A stretch of 8,018 bases of DNA from an uncultured Clostridium sp. (GCA_905192625.1 CAJJLI010000072.1:1-8018); one strand, 5' to 3'. Counted from the stretch's first letter, positions 1 to 6,793 are shown. The notes: generated from the letters alone by a model not told the origin. A program made the numbers and translations.

Positions 1-46
1 GAAATGAAATCAGTAATTTAGAGATACAGGATATACAAGGCTAGTT

Positions 47-53
47 GGAGGTG
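47..53 (+). promoter_or_regulatory. Ribosome binding site that fixes the pcp start
   Basis: GGAGGTG is a seven-base match to the anti-Shine-Dalgarno sequence and sits 9 nt before TTG 63. It overlaps the first codons of the alternative TTG 45 and GTG 51 starts, which have no ribosome site of their own. This argues for translation from TTG 63. Confidence 0.7.
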
Positions 54-62
54 CAAAAGAGA

Positions 63-707
63 TTGAAAGTACTTATTACTGGATTTGATCCATTTGGAGG
101 AGAAAAGTTAAACCCTGCATTTGAAGCTGTGAAGATGCTTCCAGATACGGTTGCAGGTGCGGATATTATTAAAGTAGAAATTCCAACTGTTTTTACAAAG
201 AGTGGTGAAGTTGTAGAAAAAGCAATGGAAGAATACAACCCGGACGTTGTTATTTGTGTTGGACAAGCTGGGGGGAGAAGTTCCATAACGATTGAAAAAC
301 TTGCGATCAATCTTGCAGAAGCAAGAATTAAAGATAATGAAGGAAACCAGCCAATTGATACCATATTACATGAAGATGGAGAAAATGCCTATTTTACAAG
401 CCTACCGTGCAAGGCTGTCGTAAGAGAGTTACGAGAAAATAATATACCAGCTCATATTTCTTATTCTGCGGGTACCTTTGTATGTAACGATGTCATGTAT
501 CATGTGCTTTATTTAATTCATAAGAAATATCAAAATGTTCGAGGTGGATTTATTCATGTTCCATATGCACTTGAACAAGTGATTGATAAACCCCAAGGTA
601 CATGTGCAATGTCCCTTGAAACAATTTCAAAAGGGTTGGAATTAGCAATTAAAGCAATTATTGAAAATGAAAAAGATATTGCACTTTTTGATGGAACTAT
701 TATGTAA
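63..707 (+). CDS. pcp: Pyroglutamyl-peptidase I (pyrrolidone-carboxylate peptidase)
   Basis: Cytosolic cysteine peptidase of family C15 that removes an N-terminal pyroglutamate from peptides. Seen: the N-terminal [13 protein letters not shown] signature, the GQAGGR segment, [11 protein letters not shown] with the catalytic Glu (E78), SAGTFVCND with the nucleophile Cys (C141), and GGFIHVPY with the His (H165). The spacings between these residues (63 and 24) equal those of the Bacillus enzymes (E81, C144, H168). The start is set at TTG 63: it gives 214 residues, the usual family length, and the family's MKVL-type N terminus, and it lies 9 nt after GGAGGTG (47-53). A longer reading from TTG 45 (220 residues) would place the ribosome site inside the gene. 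The gene ends in tandem stops (TAA TAG). No promoter is visible in the short upstream piece, so it may be the last gene of an operon. Identity is close to certain; only the start is open. Confidence 0.96.
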   Translation: MKVLITGFDPFGGEKLNPAFEAVKMLPDTVAGADIIKVEIPTVFTKSGEVVEKAMEEYNPDVVICVGQAGGRSSITIEKLAINLAEARIKDNEGNQPIDTILHEDGENAYFTSLPCKAVVRELRENNIPAHISYSAGTFVCNDVMYHVLYLIHKKYQNVRGGFIHVPYALEQVIDKPQGTCAMSLETISKGLELAIKAIIENEKDIALFDGTIM

Positions 708-822
708 TAGATCGAAAACAGGGTAAGTCTTTGGTTCATAGAAGTATAAAAAAGGCAATATGTGCCGAAATGCACACTTTGCAGAGATGCTGCTTGTGTT
801 CCCTAATTATTCTAAAAAAAGA

Positions 823-834
823 CAAACATGTTTG
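823..834. promoter_or_regulatory. Perfect 12-bp palindrome next to the -35 box (possible operator)
   Basis: CAAACATGTTTG is its own reverse complement and ends 2 nt before the -35 hexamer of the promoter for the SH3b protein gene. It also sits inside a wider inverted repeat, GACAA (821-825) with TTGTC (837-841), whose right arm overlaps the -35 box. A palindrome here is a typical place for a dimeric regulator. The half-site spacing does not fit the Bacillus LexA box (GAAC-N4-GTTC). The regulator is unknown. Confidence 0.4.
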
Positions 835-836
835 GA

Positions 837-865
837 TTGTCATTTAAAATATCATATAGTATAAT
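837..865 (+). promoter_or_regulatory. Sigma-A promoter of the SH3b repeat protein gene
   Basis: The -35 box is TTGTCA (837-842), the spacer is 17 nt and the -10 box is TATAAT (860-865), so only one base departs from consensus. Transcription should begin near 872, giving a leader of about 74 nt before ATG 946. Between the pcp stop and this promoter there are only weak hairpins (for example 774-799, ACAC-GCAG pairing with CTGC-GTGT) without a T tract, so there is no clear pcp terminator. Confidence 0.75.
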
Positions 866-913
866 ATATACGTTTTACAAAAGACTTTGTATAAACATCA
901 CATAGGATAAAAA

Positions 914-954
914 GGAGGTATAATAGCTAAATACATATAATAGCTATGTATTTA
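914..954 (+). promoter_or_regulatory. Unusual translation-initiation region: distant SD, direct repeat and start-codon hairpin
   Basis: A strong GGAGG (914-918) lies 27 nt upstream of ATG 946, with no ATG, GTG or TTG at a normal distance. The gap contains an 11-bp direct repeat, TATAATAGCTA, at 919-929 and 936-946 (period 17). It also contains a perfect 10-bp inverted repeat, TAAATACATA (928-937) and TATGTATTTA (945-954), with a 7-nt loop and the start codon inside the right arm. Removing one 17-nt unit would leave GGAGG exactly 10 nt from the ATG. The repeats are seen directly; a role in translational control or phase variation is inference. Confidence 0.55.
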
Positions 955-2940
955 CTAAATCAGAGTATGCAAAAGAGAAAGATGAAAATAATTGGTTTAG
1001 TAGCACTGTTCATATTATGTAACAGTATGACATTCACAGATGTTAATGCGGCTACTACTACCAACAAAGGAACAAAAAAACAAAGTGTTAGTACTAAGGA
1101 AACAAAGGTACAAGTTAAAAATAGTACATTAGCCATTAGAAAAGGCGCAGGTATTAAATATCAATCATTAACTAAGGTGAAAAAAGGGACAACCTTAACT
1201 GCGTTAGGGAATGTAAAGAGTGTTTGGGTTAAGGTAGAATACAAGGGTAAAATAGGCTATGTTTATAACAAAGACTCAAAATATTTAAAAGAAGCTTCTT
1301 CTGTAAGTGCTGAGGATATCGCAATAAAAAAAGTGATTCAGGCAATAAACAAAATAAGTGATACGTTAACCATCGATGATAAAGAACAGGTTACAAAAGC
1401 GAGAGAAGCGTATAATAAATTAAGTAGTTCCGCAAAGAAAAAGGTTACAAATATAAGTAAATTAAAAAAAGCGGAAGAAAAAATTTCTTCTTTAGAAGTA
1501 CTTGATGACAAAGTGGAAGAGGCAATCCCATCGATCAATGGAGATAATACGAATACAGAAGTAGTGATTCCATCCACCGGTGGAAATAACAATGTGGAGA
1601 ATCCTGCAAACAGTGGAGGAAATAACAATACGACAGTAGAGAATCCTACAATAGGCGGAGGAAATAATAATTCGGTAGTAGAGAATCCTTCAAACAATGG
1701 AGGAAACAATATTACAGAGGCAATAACTCCTTCTCATGATGCAATAAAAGAAAAGGCACAAGAGATAACGGATAAGATAAGTAAGCTAAACAAAGAGATT
1801 ACTCTTCTTGATAAAGAGTATATTGAAAGTGTTCGTAAAGAATATACAGAAGCTCAAGAGGCAGTAAAAAAACTGATAGCAAATGTTGAAATATTAGAAA
1901 CTGCGGAACATAAAATTCAAGTCTTATTAAATGAGCAAAAATTAGCCGATATTGTGATAGCACGAATAGAGGAATTAAACAAAGAGATTACACTAGCGGA
2001 TACAGCCATAATTGCAGAAATCAGAGAAGATTATGAGAGTTTGCCAACCGGAAGCAAAGATCTTGTTTATAACATCGGAGTTTTAAAAAATGCAGAAACC
2101 AAGATAGAAAACCTAAAAAGTGAATATGAAAACGCTGAGAAGTCGGTATTAAAATATCGTAGTGAACTTGAAAAATTACCACAGGTGGAGCAGATTAAAC
2201 TCAGTGATAAAGATGCTGTAGCAGGAGTAAGAACTCTATTCGAGCAATTAAATGAGATTGCAAAAACTTTGATAAGTCAAGAAGAAAACCAGAAGTTAAT
2301 CGTTTTAGAAGAACGTATTAAAGAACTTGAGATCAAAGAGCAGGATAAAGTGAATGCTGCATATGTGGAAGAATTAATTCAAAGCTTAGAGAAGACAATA
2401 GCTTATCAAGATTATGCGTTAATAAGAGAAGCTAGGAAAGAGTATAATAACTTAAGCATCTATGGGAAATCTTTGGTTAGTAACCTAGAGACACTGAAAA
2501 ATGCAGAAATTGCACATGCAGAAGTGTTAGAAAAAGTTTCAAACGTACTTAATCTAATAAATAAAATTCCAGAGGAACTAACCTTAAAAGATAAACCATC
2601 CGTAGTTTCTGCAAGAGAGGCTTATGATAAATTACTTCCAGACGAAAAAACAGCGATAACAAAATGGGAATTAAGTATATTGGTATTCTCTGAAGAAAAG
2701 ATGGAACGTTTAGAAACTATTGAGAAACATGAAGTTTTAATTAACTTTTCGAATCAGGTAAAAGCACTCCCAAACAAAGAAAATATATCAATCAAAGATT
2801 ATGAAAGAATTATTGAACTTAAGGATCAATATTATCTTATCGAAGAGAATTTAAGATTTGCGGTTGGTGAAGAGTTTACTGTTTTATGTGAATTAGAAGC
2901 ACAAATTAAATTCCTTGAAGGCAACAATACTATATTATAG
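946..2940 (+). CDS. Secreted SH3b-domain protein with seven degenerate helical repeats
   Basis: A 664-residue exported protein of unknown precise function. Seen: a basic n-region (QKRKMK), a hydrophobic core at about 14-30 and a likely signal-peptidase site after VNA (residue 35). An SH3b-like domain follows at about 53-115 (LAIRKGAGIKYQSLTKVKKG, then WVKVEYKGKIGYV). After it come a first helical repeat (about 124-184), an Asn/Gly/VENP linker (about 196-262) and roughly six more repeats to the C terminus (about 265-329, 332-394, 397-466, 468-530, 531-595, 597-658). The repeat pattern is roughly I-x2-I-x2-L-x3-I-T-L-x-D-K, then A-R-E-A-Y-x2-L, then V-x-N-x3-L-x2-A-E-x2-I. Bacterial SH3 domains commonly bind cell-wall peptide or glycan, and such helical repeats are common spacers in clostridial surface proteins. 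There is no LPXTG, lipobox, S-layer or catalytic domain, so wall attachment through SH3b is inferred. ATG 946 is kept although its ribosome site is far away; ATG 967 and 982 are alternatives that retain most of the signal peptide. Confidence 0.85.
   Translation: MYLLNQSMQKRKMKIIGLVALFILCNSMTFTDVNAATTTNKGTKKQSVSTKETKVQVKNSTLAIRKGAGIKYQSLTKVKKGTTLTALGNVKSVWVKVEYKGKIGYVYNKDSKYLKEASSVSAEDIAIKKVIQAINKISDTLTIDDKEQVTKAREAYNKLSSSAKKKVTNISKLKKAEEKISSLEVLDDKVEEAIPSINGDNTNTEVVIPSTGGNNNVENPANSGGNNNTTVENPTIGGGNNNSVVENPSNNGGNNITEAITPSHDAIKEKAQEITDKISKLNKEITLLDKEYIESVRKEYTEAQEAVKKLIANVEILETAEHKIQVLLNEQKLADIVIARIEELNKEITLADTAIIAEIREDYESLPTGSKDLVYNIGVLKNAETKIENLKSEYENAEKSVLKYRSELEKLPQVEQIKLSDKDAVAGVRTLFEQLNEIAKTLISQEENQKLIVLEERIKELEIKEQDKVNAAYVEELIQSLEKTIAYQDYALIREARKEYNNLSIYGKSLVSNLETLKNAEIAHAEVLEKVSNVLNLINKIPEELTLKDKPSVVSAREAYDKLLPDEKTAITKWELSILVFSEEKMERLETIEKHEVLINFSNQVKALPNKENISIKDYERIIELKDQYYLIEENLRFAVGEEFTVLCELEAQIKFLEGNNTIL
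1594..1719 (+). repeat. Three 42-bp tandem repeats encoding a VENP/GGNNN linker
   Basis: Inside the SH3b protein gene, three 14-residue units starting VENP and carrying GGNNN follow one another (residues 217-230, 231-244, 245-258). A shorter relative (VIPSTGGNNN) precedes them. The shared bases are mainly GAGAATCCT and GGAGGAAATAA. The encoded linker is uncharged, Asn/Gly-rich and probably flexible. It separates the first helical repeat from the remaining six. Confidence 0.75.
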
Positions 2941-2979
2941 AAAAAGTTATTATACATACTTATAATTAATATTCAATTT

Positions 2980-3018
2980 AAAAGGCATTGCACTGGTTAT
3001 TTTAGTGTAATGCCTTTT
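2980..3018 (+). terminator. Rho-independent terminator after the SH3b protein gene
   Basis: The left arm AAAAGGCATTGCACT (2980-2994) pairs with the right arm AGTGTAATGCCTTTT (3004-3018), with one G-T wobble and a 9-nt loop. T residues continue to 3020. It lies 40 nt past the TAG stop. The A/T flanks also make it plausible in the reverse direction. Confidence 0.85.
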
Positions 3019-3178
3019 TTAAATTTGACACATCCAACAGTCAAGCCTTTTGGCGAATAAGTTACATATTAATGTGTACAATAATTGATATTAGTGAGAT
3101 TTAAAGAGATAGAGAACAAAGTTTGTTTCAAAGTGTCGATAATACATCATAGCTGTTGGTGATGGGAGAAAGGATGTT

Positions 3179-3895
3179 ATGAACGATATATTTAATCCAA
3201 TCTTATTTTTATTTGTTATACTAGTTGCCAATACGATTCAAGTACTGACAGGATTTGCTGGTAATATGCTTGCAATGCCTTTTTCAATTCATCTCATTGG
3301 AGTAAATGAAGCGAAAACTGTTTTGAATGTATTTAACTTAGTAGCATGTGTATATCTGTGGTGGAAGAATCGTGCGTATGTCAACAAAAAAGTATTTACT
3401 AAGATAATCATATTTATGATAATCGGTATGCTATTGGGAATATGGTTGTTTGAAATACTCCCAATCAATTTTTTATTAACAGGCTATGCCATTTTAATCA
3501 TAATAATAGCTTTGTATAAAATGTTTTGTAAAAGACAAATAAGAGTTCCAGAATTTTTCATGATCTTTGTTATATTAATTGCGGGAATCATACACGGCAT
3601 GTTTGTTTCTGGTGGAGCATTGCTTGTAATTTATGCAGTGAGTGTGTTAAAAGATAAGAAAGAGTTCCGGGCTACTTGATCACCTGTTTGGGTTATATTA
3701 GCTATTATTTTAATGTTTACTCATGCCAAAAGTGGTTTTTATACACCAAATACAGTATCACTCATTGGTTTGAGTATGATACCACTTGTAATTTCTATAT
3801 GGTTAGGGAACAAGTTATTTGATAAGATAAATCAGGCGATGTTCTTAAAAGTCACTTATGTTTTGTTATTAATTTCAGGTTTATCGTTGCTGTAA
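3179..3895 (+). pseudogene. TauE/SafE (DUF81) family membrane transporter, interrupted by an in-frame TGA
   Basis: Resembles the TauE/SafE family of inner-membrane anion exporters, such as sulfite and sulfoacetate exporters; the substrate here is unknown. Seen: an N-terminal helix leading into QVLTGFAGNMLAMPF (about 21-36), helices at about 47-61, 73-95 and 97-112, then the second-half motif GIIHGMFVSGGALLVIYAV (about 136-154) and KDKKEFRAT. The TGA at 3677-3679 (codon 167) interrupts the frame. The same frame then continues with SPVWVILAIILMFTHAKSG and two further helices to TAA at 3893-3895. The combined length, 238 codons, is normal for the family. Family members usually carry a hydrophobic residue, often Leu, at the stop position, so one base change (for example TTA to TGA) would explain it. 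GGGAGAAAGG lies before ATG 3179. No strong promoter is visible in 3021-3178. A sequencing error or readthrough cannot be excluded; restart at ATG 3713 would make only a 60-residue fragment. Confidence 0.8.
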
Positions 3896-3952
3896 AACAA
3901 TTAAGGTGTAACTTGATATAGAGCAAGAAGCATATACCATAGTGTAAGAATG

Positions 3953-4018
3953 AAGGATGAGGAGCTTTTGCTTCATAGTTGGGCTTTCTTCTATGGGATA
4001 AAAGCTCCTGTCCCCCTT
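3953..4018. other. Long structured inverted repeat in the convergent intergenic region
   Basis: AGGAGCTTTT (3960-3969) pairs perfectly with AAAAGCTCCT (4000-4009). Inside it CATAG (3974-3978) pairs with CTATG (3991-3995) around a 12-nt loop. Outside it AAGG (3953-3956) can pair with CCTT (4015-4018). No T tract follows on either strand, so this is not a standard terminator. It could be part of the transporter 3' end, a small RNA or a decayed repeat. No RNA family is recognised. Confidence 0.5.
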
Positions 4019-4026
4019 AAAGATGA

Positions 4027-4058
4027 AAAAGAGCAGGTCTAAAAAGACCTGCTCTTTT
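4027..4058. terminator. Perfect bidirectional terminator between the convergent transporter genes
   Basis: AAAAGAGCAGGTCT (4027-4040) pairs over 14 bp without mismatch to AGACCTGCTCTTTT (4045-4058) around an AAAA loop. T runs lie at the end of the stem on both strands, so it can stop transcripts from the TauE-like gene (+) and from gltS (-). A second small hairpin, TCGGT (4063-4067) with ACCGA (4075-4079), is adjacent. Confidence 0.9.
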
Positions 4059-4185
4059 AAAGTCGGTGCATCTGACCGAATAATTCATAGAACCATTTAA
4101 ATTCTATTTACTTAAAATTTCCATTCTTACTCTATTGGGGCATTGGATTATAGTGCCTAATCAGTATTCATTTTTAAAAATATAT

Positions 4186-5409
4186 CTAGGTTAGAAAACC
4201 GATAAATGCATAGATAATTCCAATGTTTATAAAGTCAATGAATAATGACCCTACGATTGGTACAATAAAGAATGCAGTTTTGGAATATACATATTTTTCA
4301 GTAACCGCATTCATATTGGCCATCGCATTTGATGTTGAGCCCATTCCAAAGCCAGTTAAACCTGCGACCATCACGGCTGAGTCGTAATTCCTTCCCATGA
4401 GTCGATAAGAGATAAAGACACCATAAATGTACATCATTATACATTGAGCTAAAAGTAAGATTAACATTGGTATTGCTAAGTCAATCAAATGCCAAAGCTT
4501 TAATGTGATAAGTGCCATTCCAAGGAATAGATTTAAAGAAACTTCTCCAACTACTTCAATTTCTTCTTTTGGATTGTGGAAAAGAGTGGTACAGTCGGAT
4601 ATATTTCTGATAATAGCGGCAACAAGCATAGCGCCTATATAGGAAGGAAAAGTTACTCCCTCATACCATCTTCCAATAAGTGTATTTAAAATATCCGTTA
4701 AATAAGTTCCTAGAGCCATAGCTATTAAAATTTGAAAAAATGCCATATTAATTCTGTTCGTATCAAGGGTAGTCTTCTTATGTTCTACAATGGATAGATC
4801 AAAATTATCCTCATCAGATGCCTCAGTCTTTTTCTTATTTACAAGATTATTCTTAACAATTAGGCGGTTGGCCATAGGACTTCCCAGTAGAGAACCTGCA
4901 ATTAGTCCAAATGTTGCAGCTGTTAAAGCAATTGTTAGAGCTTCAGGATGTCCAAGACCTTCAATACTAGGTGCTACAGCAGCTGCTGTACCGTGTCCAC
5001 CAGTTAGGGAAGGAGAAGCTGTGAGAAGCGCAACAAGAGGACTAATTCCTAAAACTCCTGAAAGACCAACAGCTAATACATTTTGAAGAACAGCTAAGAC
5101 TGTTGAAATAAGGAGGAAAGTAAGAATCTTTTTACCTCCGATTTTTAGCATTTTAAAACTTGCATTAAATCCAACCGTGCAGAAAAACATCGTCTGGAAA
5201 AAAGTTTGAAGAGTTGAATCAAATTCAAAAAAAGCAACATTATATTGTCTGAGTATTAGATGGATAATTGAAAATATAAGTCCACCAATAACAGGTGATG
5301 GTATTGCATATTTTGAAAATAAAGGAATAGTTTTTTTAATTGCCTATCCTATCAAAAGGAAAATAACAGCTACTCCTATGGATTGAATCATGTTAAATTG
5401 GATTATCAT
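4186..5409 (-). pseudogene. gltS: Sodium/glutamate symporter GltS, interrupted by an in-frame TAG near the N terminus
   Basis: Matches the ESS family (GltS), integral membrane proteins that import glutamate with sodium. Seen in the 407-codon reading: KYAIPSPVIGG (about 34-44), FFCTVGFNASF (about 75-85), the first reentrant-loop motif SLTGGHGTAAA (about 134-144) and ATFGLIAGSLLG (about 165-176). A charged central loop (KKKTEASDEDNFD) follows, then the second motif GFGMGSTSNAMANMNAVTE (about 353-371) and VGSLFIDFINI. The gene starts at ATG 5409-5407, behind an ideal AGGAGG. Codon 22 is TAG (plus-strand 5344-5346): MIIQFNMIQSIGVAVIFLLIG, stop, AIKKTIPLFSKYAIP. The number of residues between this Gly and KYxIP equals that of E. 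coli GltS, so this is a substitution, not a frameshift. The only restart is ATG 5190-5188 (334 residues), which lacks the first two helices and has no good ribosome site. It is probably non-functional unless the stop is suppressed or is a sequence error. Confidence 0.88.
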
Positions 5410-5416
5410 TTATAGT

Positions 5417-5422
5417 CCTCCT
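5417..5422 (-). promoter_or_regulatory. Ribosome binding site for full-length gltS
   Basis: On the minus strand AGGAGG lies 7 nt before ATG 5409-5407. This site marks the original gltS start and shows that the reading upstream of the TAG was the real N terminus. Confidence 0.85.
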
Positions 5423-5581
5423 AAAACTAAAATTCGTCATTTGTAACTTAAAATTTATTATTTTATAATTTGTGTAAAAATAAGGATTCCATTTGCAGAA
5501 TTATCTTATGGAAGAAAAATATGATTCTAAGTATAGTATTTGGGGCGAATTAGATTATTACTCTAAAAAAAAGACATATGT

Positions 5582-5610
5582 ATATTAATTTATTTTTTAA
5601 CCAAAGTCAA
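5582..5610 (-). promoter_or_regulatory. Probable gltS promoter
   Basis: Read on the minus strand: -35 TTGACT (plus 5605-5610), 17-nt spacer, -10 TAATAT (plus 5582-5587). The leader to ATG 5409 would be about 165 nt, long for a simple transporter gene and containing one small hairpin. Other weaker -10-like boxes lie nearer the gene in this AT-rich sequence. Confidence 0.45.
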
Positions 5611-5975
5611 TTAAATCGCTGAAATAAAATATTGGAAGTTGTATGTTAGTATTCAATAATAAACAAATAATATGCAGAATAAATCATTATATATAGCATG
5701 CTGAGAGGTTATCATTTGGGTACTATTTTAACTTTTTACTTACTGTACTCGAAAATAAATTCATGAACAGCATGTTTTTCTATTCTTTTTTTTGAGTATG
5801 TGTTATAAATATACTAAGCGTTAAATTTAAATTCGGTGACAATCAAGATAATTAGCTATCGTACGAAACGTGTATTTGTTATCAAATTATTTTAATAACA
5901 CTGTATTAAAGACATGAAATAGTTCATAAGGCATCACCTTAGAGGTACATAATGATAGTGGAACAGAGCTAGGCT

Positions 5976-6003
5976 TTGACATTATATATGGAAGTCTTAT
6001 AAT
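5976..6003 (+). promoter_or_regulatory. Consensus sigma-A promoter of the glycosylase-like gene
   Basis: Both boxes are exact consensus: TTGACA (5976-5981) and TATAAT (5998-6003), with a 16-nt spacer. The start of transcription would be near 6010, giving a leader of about 37 nt before ATG 6047. It may also serve the two genes downstream. Confidence 0.8.
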
Positions 6004-6046
6004 AAATAATTATAAGCAAAAATCTTTGTAGAAAAGGTGACGCAAA

Positions 6047-6793
6047 ATGAAGAAGACATTATACGATTTTAAAGATCAGATTATGACCTTGCCATTGAAA
6101 GATAAATATACAAAAGAAGAAATCTTGAATCCCGATTTTTTATTGGAAAAGGAAGAAGAACTAGAAATATACTATGCGCCTCATAATGAATATATCAATC
6201 CTCATGCTAAAATATTTATTATTGGAATTACACCAGGCTTTCAGCAGATGAGTACAGCAATTGCAACAGCAAGAAAACAATTAGAATTAGGCATTCCTAT
6301 GAATGAGATTCAATATGCATGTAAAGTAGCTGGCCGTTTTAGCGGTGTGATTCGAAAGAATATTATTGATATGCTAAATGAAATTAAACTAAATGAACGA
6401 CTTCATATAAAAGGTTGTGGCGAGTTGTTTGAAAAAGAGGATAATTTACTTCATACGGTATCCTTAATCCCTTACTCTGTTTTTGTAAAAAGGCAAAATT
6501 ATAGTGGACATACTCCAAAGATTTTAAAAAGCGCAATTCTAAAAAAATATATCTATGAGAATTTTATGGAAGAGTTTTTTAGTTTAAACGCTCCGAAGGA
6601 GGTACTTTTAATACCTTTAGGGAAAGCAGTGGAAGAGGTGCTGTCACATCTAGAAGAGGAAGGCGTGATTGAACAAGGACATATACTTAAAAATTTCCCA
6701 CATCCATCTGGTGCTAATGTAAACCGAATCCCTCAATTGAATGCGAATAAAGAAGATATGATTAATTTTCTAGAGCAGTTTTTTGGTTACTAA
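6047..6793 (+). CDS. Uracil-DNA-glycosylase-superfamily protein with atypical active-site motif
   Basis: A 248-residue cytosolic protein. The evidence for the UDG-like fold is a core strand plus loop IFIIGITPGFQQ (about 56-67), in the position of motif A of the superfamily (GQDPYH in family 1, GINPG in Mug, GEAPG in family 4). Further support comes from a strand LLIPLGKAVEEVL (about 187-199) and the C-terminal motif-B-like NFPHPSGANVNR (about 216-227), comparable to HPSPLS or NPSGL. The superfamily removes uracil or related damaged bases from DNA. Here the usual catalytic Asp, Asn or Glu is replaced by Thr (T62), so activity on uracil is doubtful and another substrate or role is possible. There is no CxxC-type iron-sulfur cluster pattern. 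AAGGTGA lies 6 nt before the ATG and a consensus promoter lies upstream. The fold is likely; the reaction is unknown. Confidence 0.72.
   Translation: MKKTLYDFKDQIMTLPLKDKYTKEEILNPDFLLEKEEELEIYYAPHNEYINPHAKIFIIGITPGFQQMSTAIATARKQLELGIPMNEIQYACKVAGRFSGVIRKNIIDMLNEIKLNERLHIKGCGELFEKEDNLLHTVSLIPYSVFVKRQNYSGHTPKILKSAILKKYIYENFMEEFFSLNAPKEVLLIPLGKAVEEVLSHLEEEGVIEQGHILKNFPHPSGANVNRIPQLNANKEDMINFLEQFFGY

Larger units (their letters stand above)
5410..6046. other. Divergent intergenic region, no gene seen
   Basis: This is 637 nt of very AT-rich DNA between the divergent gltS and glycosylase-like genes. It holds the gltS ribosome site and leader, one promoter for each direction, and several small inverted repeats. 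These are a leader hairpin (5480-5509, ATAAG/CTTAT and ATTC/GAAT), TTAAATTTAA (5821-5830), and TGTTAT...ATAACA (5877-5900, with an inner AAA/TTT pairing). The one open stretch examined (ATG 5699, 22 codons) has no ribosome site. I recognise no RNA gene or mobile-element remnant. Confidence 0.6.

Noticed and set aside
3..44. Open frame at the left edge ending in TAG (42-44), possibly the C terminus of an upstream gene
   Set aside because: Only 13 codons are visible and another frame also ends nearby (TAG 19-21), so the true upstream gene cannot be identified.
823..834. LexA (SOS) box
   Set aside because: The palindrome has AAAC and GTTT half-sites separated by 2 nt, not GAAC-N4-GTTC.
1338..1709. 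Minus-strand open frame of 123 codons with a repeated FPP-like pattern
   Set aside because: It is the antisense reading of the SH3b gene's coding sequence and 42-bp repeats, which also repeat on the other strand. No independent ribosome site or family match.
3025..3030. TTGACA as a -35 box for the TauE-like gene
   Set aside because: No -10 hexamer lies at 15-19 nt, and the box overlaps the tail of the preceding terminator.
3677..3730. TGA as a selenocysteine codon in the TauE-like gene
   Set aside because: The bases just after the TGA do not form a GC-rich hairpin of the bacterial SECIS type, and the family does not use selenocysteine.
4790..5086. Plus-strand open frame of 98 codons within gltS
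   Set aside because: It is antisense to conserved GltS motifs, with an arginine- and proline-rich composition typical of a shadow frame.
5344..5346. TAG as a pyrrolysine codon in gltS
   Set aside because: No pyl genes are in view, TAG ends other genes here including gltS itself, and GltS proteins are not known to contain pyrrolysine.
5699..5767. Small ORF of 22 codons in the divergent intergenic region
   Set aside because: No ribosome binding site, no recognisable similarity, and such frames are expected by chance in AT-rich DNA.
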